The position numbers were made by a program, and so were the translations under genes. The notes under the pieces are model-generated. The model was not told the origin of the DNA, did not search any database, and saw only the letters and a program-made list of their open reading frames with translations. Positions 35,141-43,980 of a DNA stretch of 64,000 nucleotides are shown in pieces. This DNA comes from Pseudochryseolinea flava. GTDB taxonomy: Bacteria; Bacteroidota; Bacteroidia; Cytophagales; Cyclobacteriaceae. The stretch's first letter is position 1. Every line of letters begins with the position of its first letter. Where the stretch lies: NCBI RefSeq assembly GCF_003286915.1, contig NZ_QMFY01000018.1:1-64000 (forward strand). The letters are read 5' to 3'.

Positions 35141-35176
35141 TCGCGAATCGAACCCCTCTAACCGATTACGCTAAAA
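35141..35176 (-). other. tRNA-like fragment
   Basis: The minus strand reads TAGCGTAATCGGTTAGAG and then GGGGTTCGATTCGCG. The first part resembles a tRNA D-arm (TAGCTCAATCGGTTAGAG) and the second a T-arm (GGTTCGATTC). The anticodon arm is missing, so this is not a functional tRNA. It may be a deleted tRNA relic or a chance resemblance. Confidence 0.35.
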
Positions 35177-35231
35177 TTGTATGTAAAGACTTGAAGCTAG
35201 CAGCTTGTGGCCTGCAGCCATTTACAAAAGC

Positions 35232-35774
35232 TTACGCTACGATTTTCGTCAACTCGATATTGAAGTGGAGCTTCACTTCTTCTCCTACTACCATTCCACC
35301 CGCTTCTGTGAGTGCGCTCCAATTCAATCCGAAATCCTTGCGGTTAATCTTACCATTCACCTCAAATCCAGCTTTGATATTTCCCCAAGGATCTTTTGTT
35401 ACACCGCCGAAATCAACATCCAGCGTGATAGGTTTTTTAACATCTCTGATCGTCAACTCGCCGACAAGTTTATAGTCGCCATCAATTTCAAGCACACCGT
35501 TGAAGGTAATATTTGGAAATCTTTCGGCAGCAAAAAAGTCTTCTGACTTCAAGTGACCATCACGATCTGCTTGGTTCGTGTCGATGCTATTGGTCTCGAT
35601 GGTAACGTTAACCTCAGCGCCGTCAAATTTTTCGTCTTCGGCCGTTACATCGCCTTGGAACTTCTTGAAGTAGCCTGTTACTGTAGAGATTACTAAATGT
35701 TTTACTTTAAACTGAGCTTCTGAGTGTGTAGTGTCGATTGCCCATTTTGTTTTTGTTGCTATTGCAGTTGCCAT
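35232..35774 (-). CDS. YceI-family lipid-binding-like protein
   Basis: The 180-aa product is a YceI-type lipocalin-like beta-barrel, a fold that binds polyisoprenoid or other hydrophobic ligands. Motifs are W-x-I-D-T-T-H-S-E-A-x-F-x-V-K-H, the repeated beta-strand pattern and K-I-N-R-K-D-F-G-L-N-W near the end. Most YceI proteins are exported, but no signal peptide is visible here, so it is predicted cytoplasmic, as in a subgroup of Bacteroidota proteins. It has its own terminator. Confidence 0.87.
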   Translation of the reverse strand: MATAIATKTKWAIDTTHSEAQFKVKHLVISTVTGYFKKFQGDVTAEDEKFDGAEVNVTIETNSIDTNQADRDGHLKSEDFFAAERFPNITFNGVLEIDGDYKLVGELTIRDVKKPITLDVDFGGVTKDPWGNIKAGFEVNGKINRKDFGLNWSALTEAGGMVVGEEVKLHFNIELTKIVA

Positions 35775-35898
35775 AATGTTTTGTATTTAGTTCGTGTTTG
35801 ATGATACAAAGCTATGGCAAGACTGCCCCCTGGCGCTTGAACTGGATTAAGATGTATGGGGAATGTTCTTGAACTAGGTTAAGTTCTGGTTCAGTAAT

Positions 35899-36040
35899 CT
35901 GTGAGCTGTTACCGGTTGCCGGTTTCCAGTCGCCAGTTACAGCTATCCCTCAAGACGAAAAAGAATTCTTGCGATTCATCTGTATTTAAGCTTTCCGCTT
36001 TAAGCTTTCTGCTTTCCGCTTTAGGTTTTCTGCTTTCTAC
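35899..36040. repeat. Two heptamer arrays between yceI and the Crp-family gene
   Basis: Seven units at 35899-35947 (CTGTGAG, CTGTTAC, CGGTTGC, CGGTTTC, CAGTCGC, CAGTTAC, AGCTATC) are followed by eight at 35985-36040 (TTTAAGC, TTTCCGC, TTTAAGC, TTTCTGC, TTTCCGC, TTTAGGT, TTTCTGC, TTTCTAC). The second array reaches into the stop codon of the Crp-family gene. The gap 35775-36036 holds nothing else. Confidence 0.8.
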
Positions 36041-36618
36041 TTCTCCATTAGTTTCCTTCTGATCTTGCTTAAGAACTCTGGCGTAATTCCCAAGTACGAG
36101 GCAATGTATTTTAGCGGAACATATTGCTCTAGATTAGAATACTTTTCTGAAAAGTGAAGATAACGTTCTTCAGCCGTAGAAGCGTAACTATGGATGATGC
36201 GCTGCTGCGATACCACCAATGCATTTTGAAAGATGATTCGGAAGTAGCGCTCGAACTTTAAATATTTTTCTAGCACGAGCTCTAACGATACTTTGGGGAG
36301 TAATAAGATTTCGCTTTCAACGAGTGCTCTTGTGGAGTAGATGGAAGGTACCTTTTTCTGCAAGCTGTGTAAGTCGCCAGTCCACCATCCTGTAGTCGCG
36401 AACTGGATCACGTGGTCAGTTCCGTCTTTATCGGTATAGTAGGTCATGAGGCAGCCGGAGTTTACGTAGATCATAAACTTGGTCATCTCACCACTTTCTT
36501 CGATGAGTTCTCCGGGCTTGAGCTTCTTTGGTATCAGTTGCTCCGCGAGGAAATTTGCCTCAGCTTCGTCGAGGGCGACGTGTTTTTTAATGGCGGCGAG
36601 AATTACAGCTGTATTCAT
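36037..36618 (-). CDS. Crp/Fnr-family transcriptional regulator
   Basis: A 193-aa regulator with an N-terminal cyclic-nucleotide-binding-type beta-roll (about 20-120) and a C-terminal winged helix with the segment Y-L-G-I-T-P-E-F-L-S-K-I-R-R-K as recognition helix. The roll lacks the R-x-S/T phosphate-cassette of true cAMP binders, as is common in Bacteroidota members, and there are no Fnr-type N-terminal cysteines. The signal is therefore unknown. ATG at 36618 is preferred over a frame opening at 36705 that overlaps the divergent YkgJ gene. Its 3' end touches a heptamer array. Confidence 0.87.
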   Translation of the reverse strand: MNTAVILAAIKKHVALDEAEANFLAEQLIPKKLKPGELIEESGEMTKFMIYVNSGCLMTYYTDKDGTDHVIQFATTGWWTGDLHSLQKKVPSIYSTRALVESEILLLPKVSLELVLEKYLKFERYFRIIFQNALVVSQQRIIHSYASTAEERYLHFSEKYSNLEQYVPLKYIASYLGITPEFLSKIRRKLMEK

Positions 36619-36670
36619 GATCAACAAAAATAAGTTTCTTTTCTCAACCTGCGATGAATAACTTTGCAGG

Positions 36671-37156
36671 ATGGATCTGGAACGATTTCGGGAAAAGGCA
36701 CACAATCGCTCGGCTGAAAATAAGAAGTTTCTGCTAGGATTAAAGCGTAAAGACCCACGTAAAGTCGATGACGAATTTCATGCTATGCACGAAGAGGTTT
36801 TCGAAGAAATTGATTGCCTCACCTGCGCAAACTGCTGCAAAACCACCAGTCCGATTTTCTACCCGACAGACATCGAACGTGTCGCCAAAGCGCTGCGAAT
36901 GAAACCCGGCGACTTTATTGAGAAATATCTGCGCATTGACGAAGACAAGGACTATGTGCTGAAGTCATCACCGTGCCCGTTCCTCGATGCTGAGAACTAT
37001 TGTATGGTGTACGAGGATCGTCCGAAAGCATGTCGCGAGTATCCGCATACGGATCGGAAAAAGATGGTGCAAATTATGGAACTCACGTATAAAAATACAT
37101 TGGTGTGTCCGGCTGTTTTAGAAATGGTGGAAAGACTTAAGGAGTTAAAAGTTTAA
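36671..37156 (+). CDS. YkgJ-family cysteine-cluster protein
   Basis: A 161-aa cytoplasmic protein with the cysteine cluster C-L-T-C-A-N-C-C near residue 55, then C-P-F-L-D-x-E-N-Y-C and C-R-E-Y-P near residues 100-120, and a last cysteine at V-C-P-A. This is the YkgJ pattern, thought to bind zinc or an Fe-S cluster; its reaction is unknown. It is divergent from the Crp-family regulator with 52 bp between starts. The last codons (E-L-K-V-stop) are already part of a heptamer array that continues to 37255. Confidence 0.85.
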   Translation: MDLERFREKAHNRSAENKKFLLGLKRKDPRKVDDEFHAMHEEVFEEIDCLTCANCCKTTSPIFYPTDIERVAKALRMKPGDFIEKYLRIDEDKDYVLKSSPCPFLDAENYCMVYEDRPKACREYPHTDRKKMVQIMELTYKNTLVCPAVLEMVERLKELKV

Positions 37157-37255
37157 AGTTCAAAGTTGAAAGTTGAAAGTTTAAAGACTTAAATTAACGA
37201 TTAACGAATAACGAATAACGAATAACGAATAACGATTAACGATTAACGATTAACG
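37144..37255. repeat. Sixteen-unit heptamer array with a drifting word
   Basis: Sixteen 7-mers in uninterrupted phase. Five GTTnAAA-type words (GTTTAAA, GTTCAAA, GTTGAAA twice, GTTTAAA) follow an initial AGTTAAA, then GACTTAA acts as a bridge to nine ATTAACG/AATAACG words. It starts inside the last codons of the YkgJ gene and ends 18 bp before the esterase start. The change of word without a change of phase is the clearest case in the window. Confidence 0.95.
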
Positions 37256-37273
37256 ACTACAAATTCACAATAG

Positions 37274-38680
37274 ATGAGAAAAACAGTTCTCTTAATCACA
37301 TTGCTGGTGGCCACAACCACCCTCCATGCCCAGCTTCGGCTAGCGTCGCTCTTCACCGATCACATGGTGATTCAACAACAATCTCCTGTGCCGATTTGGG
37401 GTTGGTCGTATCCATCACAAGAAGTTGTAATCAAAGTAAGTTGGGATACGACGACTTATCGTGTAAAGTCATTGAACACAACCGAATGGAGAACCTTTAT
37501 CTTTAGTCCCGCCGCTGGTGGACCTCACACCATCACCATCAAAGCAGGATGGGAGGAACGTGTGCTGAAAGATGTGATGTCTGGTGAAGTTTGGTTGTGC
37601 TCCGGACAATCGAATATGGAATGGGGAATGCACATGTCTGCGGATGGGAAAGAAGTTACAGAACAAGTCAATGACCCGAACATTAGACTTTTTCAAGTGT
37701 CAAGATTTGCAGCTGATGCTCCTCAATTGCGAGGTGAAGGTGAATGGAAAGTGTGCGATAAGGAAGCTGTTCGTTATTTCAGTGCAGTGGGATATTTTTT
37801 TGCAAAACGACTGAACGGTCAATTGAATGTGCCTGTAGGAATTATCAGTTGTGCTTGGGGTGGAACACCTGCTGAAGCCTGGATACCAAAATCGATTGTT
37901 TACGGCAACCCAACGCTACGGGATGCTGCGGCAAAACTCACAGATGATAAACCATGGTGTCCAACGAAACCTGAAGTTGTTTATAACGGGATGCTTCGTC
38001 CATTAATTCCGTACAGGGTTGCCGGTGTATTATGGTATCAAGGAGAAGCGAATGTTGGATCGACAGCCTATAAGCCTTTAATGGAAGAGCTGATCAAAGA
38101 TTGGCGCCGTGAATTCCTTTACGATTTTCCTTTCTACTATGTACAAATCGCACCGTTTGCAGGGTATGGAGAATTTCCTTCCGGTGCATTGCTACGCGAA
38201 CAGCAAACAAAGATGCTAGAAATCCCAAATACAGGAATGGTCGTCGTGACAGACGTTGTTGATGACGTGAAGGACATTCACCCGAAGTATAAAAAGCCTG
38301 TAGGAGAACGTTTGGCAAATCTTGCTCTGGGGGATCGTTATGGTAAGGAAGGCATTGCGTATCGCAATCCTATCTTCAAGCAAATGAATGTTGAGAAAGG
38401 TAAAGTGAGAATTTCATTTGACTATGTGCTCACCGGCCTTGTTTCAAAAGGTGGAGAGCCTAACGAATTTATGATTGCTGGTGCTGATAAAAAATTCTAT
38501 CCAGCGAAGGCAAAGATCGAAGGAAAGACTGTTGTGGTCTCCGCGAAAGAAGTGAAAGATCCTGTAGCTGTACGTTTTGCGTTTAAGAACGGATCATTGC
38601 CGAACCTCTTTAGTACAGAGGGATTACCGGTGAATGGATTTAGAACGGATAGTTGGGGGGAAGAAGAAGTAAAGAAGTAA
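37274..38680 (+). CDS. Sialate O-acetylesterase-like SGNH hydrolase
   Basis: A 468-aa exported esterase with a signal peptide ending T-L-H-A. The catalytic serine lies in C-S-G-Q-S-N-M-E-W (Ser113). The L-W-Y-Q-G-E-A-N block and the late D-x-x-D-x-H-P segment complete the SGNH site. The opening L-F-T-D-H-M-V-I-Q-Q motif is typical of sialate 9-O-acetylesterases, which deacetylate sialic acids or, in many Bacteroidota, acetylated xylan or other glycans. No glycan-utilisation locus surrounds it. The stop codon overlaps a heptamer array. Confidence 0.88.
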   Translation: MRKTVLLITLLVATTTLHAQLRLASLFTDHMVIQQQSPVPIWGWSYPSQEVVIKVSWDTTTYRVKSLNTTEWRTFIFSPAAGGPHTITIKAGWEERVLKDVMSGEVWLCSGQSNMEWGMHMSADGKEVTEQVNDPNIRLFQVSRFAADAPQLRGEGEWKVCDKEAVRYFSAVGYFFAKRLNGQLNVPVGIISCAWGGTPAEAWIPKSIVYGNPTLRDAAAKLTDDKPWCPTKPEVVYNGMLRPLIPYRVAGVLWYQGEANVGSTAYKPLMEELIKDWRREFLYDFPFYYVQIAPFAGYGEFPSGALLREQQTKMLEIPNTGMVVVTDVVDDVKDIHPKYKKPVGERLANLALGDRYGKEGIAYRNPIFKQMNVEKGKVRISFDYVLTGLVSKGGEPNEFMIAGADKKFYPAKAKIEGKTVVVSAKEVKDPVAVRFAFKNGSLPNLFSTEGLPVNGFRTDSWGEEEVKK

Positions 38681-38755
38681 GGAGTAAGAAGTAAGTGTCT
38701 GTGGAAGAAAACAGCTTCTATTCCTATTAACTGATAACGAATAACTGATAACTAA
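38669..38755. repeat. Heptamer arrays after the esterase gene
   Basis: GTAAAGA, AGTAAGG, AGTAAGA, AGTAAGT (38669-38696) overlap the esterase stop codon. TAACTGA, TAACGAA, TAACTGA, TAACTAA (38728-38755) run directly into the terminator hairpin. Confidence 0.8.
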
Positions 38756-38756
38756 A

Positions 38757-38789
38757 AAAATGCCGGAACTGCTCCGGCATTTTTTTTAG
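38757..38789. terminator. Bidirectional terminator between esterase and trxA genes
   Basis: AATGCCGGA pairs with TCCGGCATT around the loop ACTGC (stem 38759-38781), with an A-run before and eight T after. It serves both convergent genes. Confidence 0.9.
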
Positions 38790-38807
38790 TATTAAGATCA
38801 GAAGGAC

Positions 38808-39131
38808 TTACGCTACTTGTGCAGCAAGTTTCTGAGAAAGTACTGATTTAGGTACTGCGCCAACTTGTTTGTCAACGATTTGGCCACCTTTGAAAACGAG
38901 CAAAGTAGGGATGCTGCGAACACCGAAACGCGCTGTAACCGATGGGTTCTCATCAACATTCAGTTTACCGATAACGGCTTTACCTTCGTAGTCGCCTGCA
39001 AGTTCCTCTACTACAGGTCCAATCATCTTACAAGGTCCACACCACTCAGCCCAAAAGTCTACGAGTACAGGTTTATCAGAGTTTATGATCTGATCAAAGT
39101 TAGCGTCTGTGAGTTCAATTGCTTTTCCCAT
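38808..39131 (-). CDS. trxA: Thioredoxin
   Basis: A 107-aa cytoplasmic thioredoxin with the redox site W-C-G-P-C (in [10 protein letters not shown]), the D-E-N-P stretch and the cis-proline segment R-S-I-P-T-L. It reduces protein disulphides, including those of ribonucleotide reductase, using thioredoxin reductase encoded elsewhere. Length is that of E. coli TrxA. It lies downstream of dnaE on the same strand; the 204-bp gap holds a perfect palindrome GGCTACGTAGCC at 39285-39296. Confidence 0.96.
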   Translation of the reverse strand: MGKAIELTDANFDQIINSDKPVLVDFWAEWCGPCKMIGPVVEELAGDYEGKAVIGKLNVDENPSVTARFGVRSIPTLLVFKGGQIVDKQVGAVPKSVLSQKLAAQVA

Positions 39132-39335
39132 AATATTAAAGATTCAAAATTTTTATTTGCCTTAGTGTTCAATTATACAAACCCAAAGGTAGTAGTAATA
39201 GTTCAAATTTTATTTCTCGCGTTGCGATTAACTGGCGCATCCGAGATTCTTTAACATGAACGCCAATATTTATGGCCTCGCGGCGGCTACGTAGCCAATC
39301 ATCTTCGGACCTCCGCCTGATTTCAATATAAAATT

Positions 39336-42300
39336 CTATACCATTACCTCTACTTCAACTTCGCCGGTTTTCTTCATTTTCGATACCATCTCGTTAACCG
39401 GATTCACCCGGAAGCGACGCGACATAAGCTCTAAATTGATGTTTTCTTTATCATCTCTGAGCTTCAAATACAACGGTGTACTTCCGCTGTACTCTTGGCA
39501 AACCAATTCAATTTTACCGATCAAATCTGCCGTGATATCCACTGCATTGAGTCTGATCTGAACACCTTTGCTTCGTTTTAGCCCAATTTCGTTCAGCAGA
39601 TCAATATTTCTGATCTTATACTCAATGTTCATTTGCCCCCATGAATTTTTGATCACCGCGCCTTCGATGAATACAAACCACCCAACGTTCATGAAGTTCT
39701 TAAATTTCAAATAATCTTCACCGAACAGCGTGAACGTACAATTGCCGTTATAGTCTTCGAGTGTGAATTTCCCGAAAGGCTTGCCGGTCTTGGTCGTACG
39801 GTGTTCGACTGCCGATACGATGCCACCAAGTTTCAATTCGCGACCGAGCAATGGCTCAAGCTCATTAAGCTGCGAACATGTTGCTGTACAGAAACTATCA
39901 ATTTCAAAACGGAAATTGTCGAGTGGGTGACCAGAAATATAAATACCTACAACCTCTTTCTCAAGATTAAGTTTTTCTATTTCACTGAAAGGCTCAACGA
40001 CTTCAATTTTTGGTTTCGGCATTACCGTGCCGCTGCTTCCACCGAAAAGACTAGCTTGATTGCTTTGTTCTTCTTGTGTTGTTTTCGCTGCATACTTGAT
40101 TGCTTTTTCGAGCAAGCTGATGTCGCCATCTTTTGCATATACATATTGGCGACGATGCACATTGGTAAAGCAGTCGAACGCACCCGATAACGCAAGACAT
40201 TCAAACGTCTTTTTGTTGACGGCACGATTGCTAAGTCGCTTTGCAAAATCAAAAATATCTTCAAACGGACCTTTTGCTTCTCGCTCTTGAATGATGGCTT
40301 CAACAGCAGCTTCACCAGCACCTTTAATAGCGCCCAGTCCAAAGCGTATTTCACCGTTTTTGTTTACTTCAAAATAGACACCTGATTCGTTTACGTGAGG
40401 ACCGAGTACTTTCAATCCAAGGCTTCGACACTCTTCGATGTGGAAAGTAACGCTCTCTAGGTTGTTTTGCGAGTGTGTTAGTACGGCTGCCATATATTGG
40501 GCAGGGTAATTCGCTTTCAGGTATGCTGTGTGATACGCAACAAGTGAATAACACGTCGAGTGAGATTTATTGAAAGCGTATTGTGCAAATGCTTCCCAGT
40601 CGGTCCAAACTTTCTCGCAAATTTCTTTCGCATGTCCGCGTTCTCCAGCACCCTTGATGAATTTATCTTTCATCTTATCAAGGACCGCTTTCTGCTTTTT
40701 ACCCATCGCCTTACGCAGTACGTCGGCATCACCTTTACTGAAGCCCGCAAGACTCTGCGACAACAACATTACCTGCTCTTGGTACACGGTAATACCGTAC
40801 GTCTCGGCGAGGTATTCCTCCATTTGCGGGAGATCGTATTTGATTGGCTCACGTCCATGTTTACGATTAACGAACGCCGGAATGTATTCCATCGGTCCCG
40901 GGCGATACAAGGCGTTCATCGCAATCAAATCTTCAAACTTATCCGGTTTTAATTGACGCAGATATTTCTGCATCCCCGGACTTTCAAACTGGAACGTTCC
41001 TCCCGTTTCGCCGCGTTGGAAAAGTTGGTAGGTCTTTACGTCATCCAGTGGAATGTCGTCGACAACGATATCAATGCCGAAGCTTTTCTTAATGTTATTC
41101 CTCGCGGTATTGATGATTGAAAGCGTAGTCAATCCCAAGAAGTCCATCTTGAGCATACCGGCACTTTCTACAACGCTGTTGTCGAATTGCGTTACCAACA
41201 TCTCCGAATCTTTCGCCGTCGATACAGGAACAAGATTTCGAAGATCTTCTGGTGTAATGATCACGCCACAAGCGTGTGTTCCCGTACTTCTCACAGAGCC
41301 TTCAAGAATCACAGCTTGTTGAAGAACTTGTGCTTTGAGATCGCTGCCTTTTTTAATGTCGGCGAGTTCCTTCACTTCGGAGAATGCGTCGTCGAGTGAT
41401 GTACCAGGTTTCTCTGGGATCATCTTCGCGAGAATGTTCGCATCCATCAGCGGAAGTTCCATCACACGTGCGCAATCTTTAATTGACGACTTCGCCGCCA
41501 TCGTACCGTACGTGATGATCTGTGCAACCTGCGTCTTTCCGTATTTCTCGATTACATATTTTAATACACGATCGCGCCCCACGTCATCGAAGTCAATGTC
41601 AATATCGGGAAGTGATACACGGTCTGGATTTAGAAAACGCTCGAAGAGTAGGTCGTACTTAATCGGATCCACGTTGGTGATTCCGATGCAATAGGCCACG
41701 GCAGATCCTGCAGCAGATCCACGACCTGGTCCTACCGACACACCGATCTCGCGCGCTTTTGAGGTGAAATCTTGTACGATAAGGAAGTAACCCGGATATC
41801 CTGTTTTCTTGATTGTCTCTAATTCGAAGTCGAGGCGTTCGCGAATTGGATCTGTGATTTCCGCATATTTCTTTTTCGCACCTTCATACGTGAGGTAGCG
41901 CAAATAATCATCTTCTGTTTGGAAGTCAGGTGGGATGTCGAACTTGGGAAGAAGTACACTACGCTCAAGTGTGTACGATTCTATCTTGTCAAGGATCTCA
42001 CTGATGGTTTCGATCGCTTCAGGCATATCGCTGAAGATCGATTTCATTTCTTCCTGCGACTTGAAATAGTATTCTGAATTCGAGAGTCCATAGCGGTGGC
42101 CGCGTCCGTATCCGATTGGCGTGGATTTGAATTCACCTTCTTTGATACAGAGCAGAACATCGTGCGCACTTGCTTCTTCTTTGTCGATGTAGTAGCACTC
42201 GTTCGCAGCGAAATATTTTACCCCGTGTTTCTTCGCAAAGCGTAAGAGTGTCTCATTCACGTGATCTTCTTCCGGAATGCCGTGACGATTTAATTCGATG

Positions 42301-43526
42301 TAGAAGTCGTCACCGAATTGCTGATGCCACCACATGAATGCTTCCTCTGCTTGTTTTTCGCCCACGTTCAATATGAGGTGAGGTACTTCGCTGGAAAGAT
42401 TTCCGGTGGTTGCAATCAAGTCTTGCTTGAACTGCGTAACAAGTTCTTTGTCGATACGCGGATGAATGCCATACAAACCTTCAATAAATCCATAAGAACT
42501 CAACTTCGCCAAGTTGTGATAACCATTTTTGTTTTTGGCAATCAGTACCTGGTGGTAGCGTTTATCAGGATTGTCTTTCGTGAATTTGAGTTTCTTTCGT
42601 TCTTCTGCAATAAAAAATTCACAACCGACAATGGCTTTGATCTCCTGATTGTTGGCCTCGCGAACGAACTTGAAAACACCGTACATGTTACCGAGGTCTG
42701 TCATCGCTACGGCCGGCATGTTGAGTGCTTTGGCTTTGCTGACTAAACTTTTTACTTCCGGTGTGGCTTGAAGTACGGAATATTGAGAGTGCGCATGAAG
42801 ATGAACAAAAGGCTTGTCGGTCATCACGGCCTTTTCTCCTCTTAGGGAGTAGCCCGCATCTTTCTTCTTTTCTTTCTTTGCAAAGTTCGCCGCATCAAGA
42901 TTGGGTTCTTCGTAAACGATTTGGTCAAACGGTGTTTCATCGAAAGGCTTAACAACTTTGTGTGTGATCAATCCGAAGAAGCATCGTGCCGTTGCAGCAA
43001 CGTCGTACGAGGCATCGTGTGCATCACCAAAACCTTTGTTAAAAAGTTTTTCGTGAAGCTCGATCAAACGCGGCATTTTTAATCGACCACCAATACCACC
43101 GGTGAGTTGGCAGAACTCAGTAGAAGCGAGACCGGTATCAACTTTAGCAAGGTTGAGGAATTGTTCCGGCGCAAGCGATTTACGGATGAATTCTGCGCCG
43201 ATGATGTTGATATCGAACTCTATGTTATGACCGACGAGCTGTGATGTTCTCGATAAATCTTGGATGAAGTATCCAAGGACGGTCATCAAGTCATTTCCTT
43301 CTTCTAACGCACGCTTCGTTGATATTCCGTGGATCTGTTCCGCTTTGTAGGGGATGTCAAATCCTTCAGGTTTTACGATGTAGTTATGGTGGGAGATAAG
43401 TTTTCCGCCAGCATCATGAAGCTGCCAGGCAATCTGCACTAATCGAGGCCAGTTGTCAAGGTCAGTAATGGGTGCGGACTTATTGTGCGGAACGCCTGTG
43501 GTTTCCGTATCGAAAATTAAATACAT
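39336..43526 (-). CDS. dnaE: DNA polymerase III alpha subunit with fused N-terminal 3'-5' exonuclease
   Basis: The 1396-aa product fuses proofreading and polymerase parts. Residues 1 to about 190 are a DnaQ-like DEDDh exonuclease with D6-T-E-T-T-G, the G-H-N-I-E-F-D motif and H-D-A-S-Y-D. A linker leads to the PHP domain (from about 238, V-H-L-H-A-H-S-Q-Y-S), then the palm with G-P-G-R-G-S-A-A-G-S and the catalytic P-D-I-D-I-D-F, the helix-hairpin-helix region and an OB domain near the C-terminus. It is not PolC, where the exonuclease is inserted inside PHP. Similar fusions are known in Bacteroidota. Confidence 0.95.
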   Translation of the reverse strand: MYLIFDTETTGVPHNKSAPITDLDNWPRLVQIAWQLHDAGGKLISHHNYIVKPEGFDIPYKAEQIHGISTKRALEEGNDLMTVLGYFIQDLSRTSQLVGHNIEFDINIIGAEFIRKSLAPEQFLNLAKVDTGLASTEFCQLTGGIGGRLKMPRLIELHEKLFNKGFGDAHDASYDVAATARCFFGLITHKVVKPFDETPFDQIVYEEPNLDAANFAKKEKKKDAGYSLRGEKAVMTDKPFVHLHAHSQYSVLQATPEVKSLVSKAKALNMPAVAMTDLGNMYGVFKFVREANNQEIKAIVGCEFFIAEERKKLKFTKDNPDKRYHQVLIAKNKNGYHNLAKLSSYGFIEGLYGIHPRIDKELVTQFKQDLIATTGNLSSEVPHLILNVGEKQAEEAFMWWHQQFGDDFYIELNRHGIPEEDHVNETLLRFAKKHGVKYFAANECYYIDKEEASAHDVLLCIKEGEFKSTPIGYGRGHRYGLSNSEYYFKSQEEMKSIFSDMPEAIETISEILDKIESYTLERSVLLPKFDIPPDFQTEDDYLRYLTYEGAKKKYAEITDPIRERLDFELETIKKTGYPGYFLIVQDFTSKAREIGVSVGPGRGSAAGSAVAYCIGITNVDPIKYDLLFERFLNPDRVSLPDIDIDFDDVGRDRVLKYVIEKYGKTQVAQIITYGTMAAKSSIKDCARVMELPLMDANILAKMIPEKPGTSLDDAFSEVKELADIKKGSDLKAQVLQQAVILEGSVRSTGTHACGVIITPEDLRNLVPVSTAKDSEMLVTQFDNSVVESAGMLKMDFLGLTTLSIINTARNNIKKSFGIDIVVDDIPLDDVKTYQLFQRGETGGTFQFESPGMQKYLRQLKPDKFEDLIAMNALYRPGPMEYIPAFVNRKHGREPIKYDLPQMEEYLAETYGITVYQEQVMLLSQSLAGFSKGDADVLRKAMGKKQKAVLDKMKDKFIKGAGERGHAKEICEKVWTDWEAFAQYAFNKSHSTCYSLVAYHTAYLKANYPAQYMAAVLTHSQNNLESVTFHIEECRSLGLKVLGPHVNESGVYFEVNKNGEIRFGLGAIKGAGEAAVEAIIQEREAKGPFEDIFDFAKRLSNRAVNKKTFECLALSGAFDCFTNVHRRQYVYAKDGDISLLEKAIKYAAKTTQEEQSNQASLFGGSSGTVMPKPKIEVVEPFSEIEKLNLEKEVVGIYISGHPLDNFRFEIDSFCTATCSQLNELEPLLGRELKLGGIVSAVEHRTTKTGKPFGKFTLEDYNGNCTFTLFGEDYLKFKNFMNVGWFVFIEGAVIKNSWGQMNIEYKIRNIDLLNEIGLKRSKGVQIRLNAVDITADLIGKIELVCQEYSGSTPLYLKLRDDKENINLELMSRRFRVNPVNEMVSKMKKTGEVEVEVMV

Positions 43527-43619
43527 CCGGTAAGTTCAGTGGTTGTGAAGCCGTAAAATTAAGGGAAGCAGCGGTTTGGTAAAGCTTTCGTCAGACGTAA
43601 ATCGCATAATTAATTTTTC

Positions 43620-43642
43620 ATTTTGGGAAATATTACCAAAAT
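43620..43642. promoter_or_regulatory. Palindrome ATTTTGG-n9-CCAAAAT
   Basis: ATTTTGG (43620-43626) and CCAAAAT (43636-43642) form an inverted repeat around an A/T-rich centre. It lies in the gap between the divergent dnaE and sdh-side genes, and could be an operator. The 236-bp gap 43527-43762 has no other clear feature. Confidence 0.4.
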
Positions 43643-43762
43643 AGAATCTTAAATCTGTCCTGTCGCTTGCTATCGACTTTCGTAATCATTTGAATGATAG
43701 ATATTTAGTTCTTTAGGCCTGATTATTGGGATTAGCGTTCGAAATTGAATTCGAAGAGTTTT

Positions 43763-43870
43763 ATGAAAACCGTGATGAAGTTCCTAAAAGAGTTTTTACG
43801 CAAAGAATGGTTCCTGCTAATTGCAGTCGGATCGATTGCTTTGATTATTCTCCTCTTCGAATTTCTGTAA
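43763..43870 (+). CDS. 35-residue single-pass membrane peptide
   Basis: A short frame encodes 35 residues: a basic start (M-K-T-V-M-K-F-L-K-E-F-L-R-K-E) and a single hydrophobic helix (W-F-L-L-I-A-V-G-S-I-A-L-I-I-L-L-F-E-F-L) ending at the stop codon. This amphipathic-then-hydrophobic layout is that of a real small membrane protein, probably N-in. No function is known. It precedes sdhC by 110 bp and might be an accessory peptide of the respiratory complex, but that is only positional inference. Confidence 0.6.
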   Translation: MKTVMKFLKEFLRKEWFLLIAVGSIALIILLFEFL

Positions 43871-43980
43871 GTCAACAGTCGATTGCGCTCGGGTTATTTA
43901 GAATTTTTATAAAGTAAACTTAGCCTTGGTGAAATAGGCTTTGGGGAGTATTTTTCGCAAAAATTTTCCAAACGCCATAT

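Noticed and set aside
34978-35475. Plus-strand frame of 165 codons
   Set aside because: It crosses a heptamer array, the yceI terminator and the tRNA-like fragment, then runs antisense through yceI.
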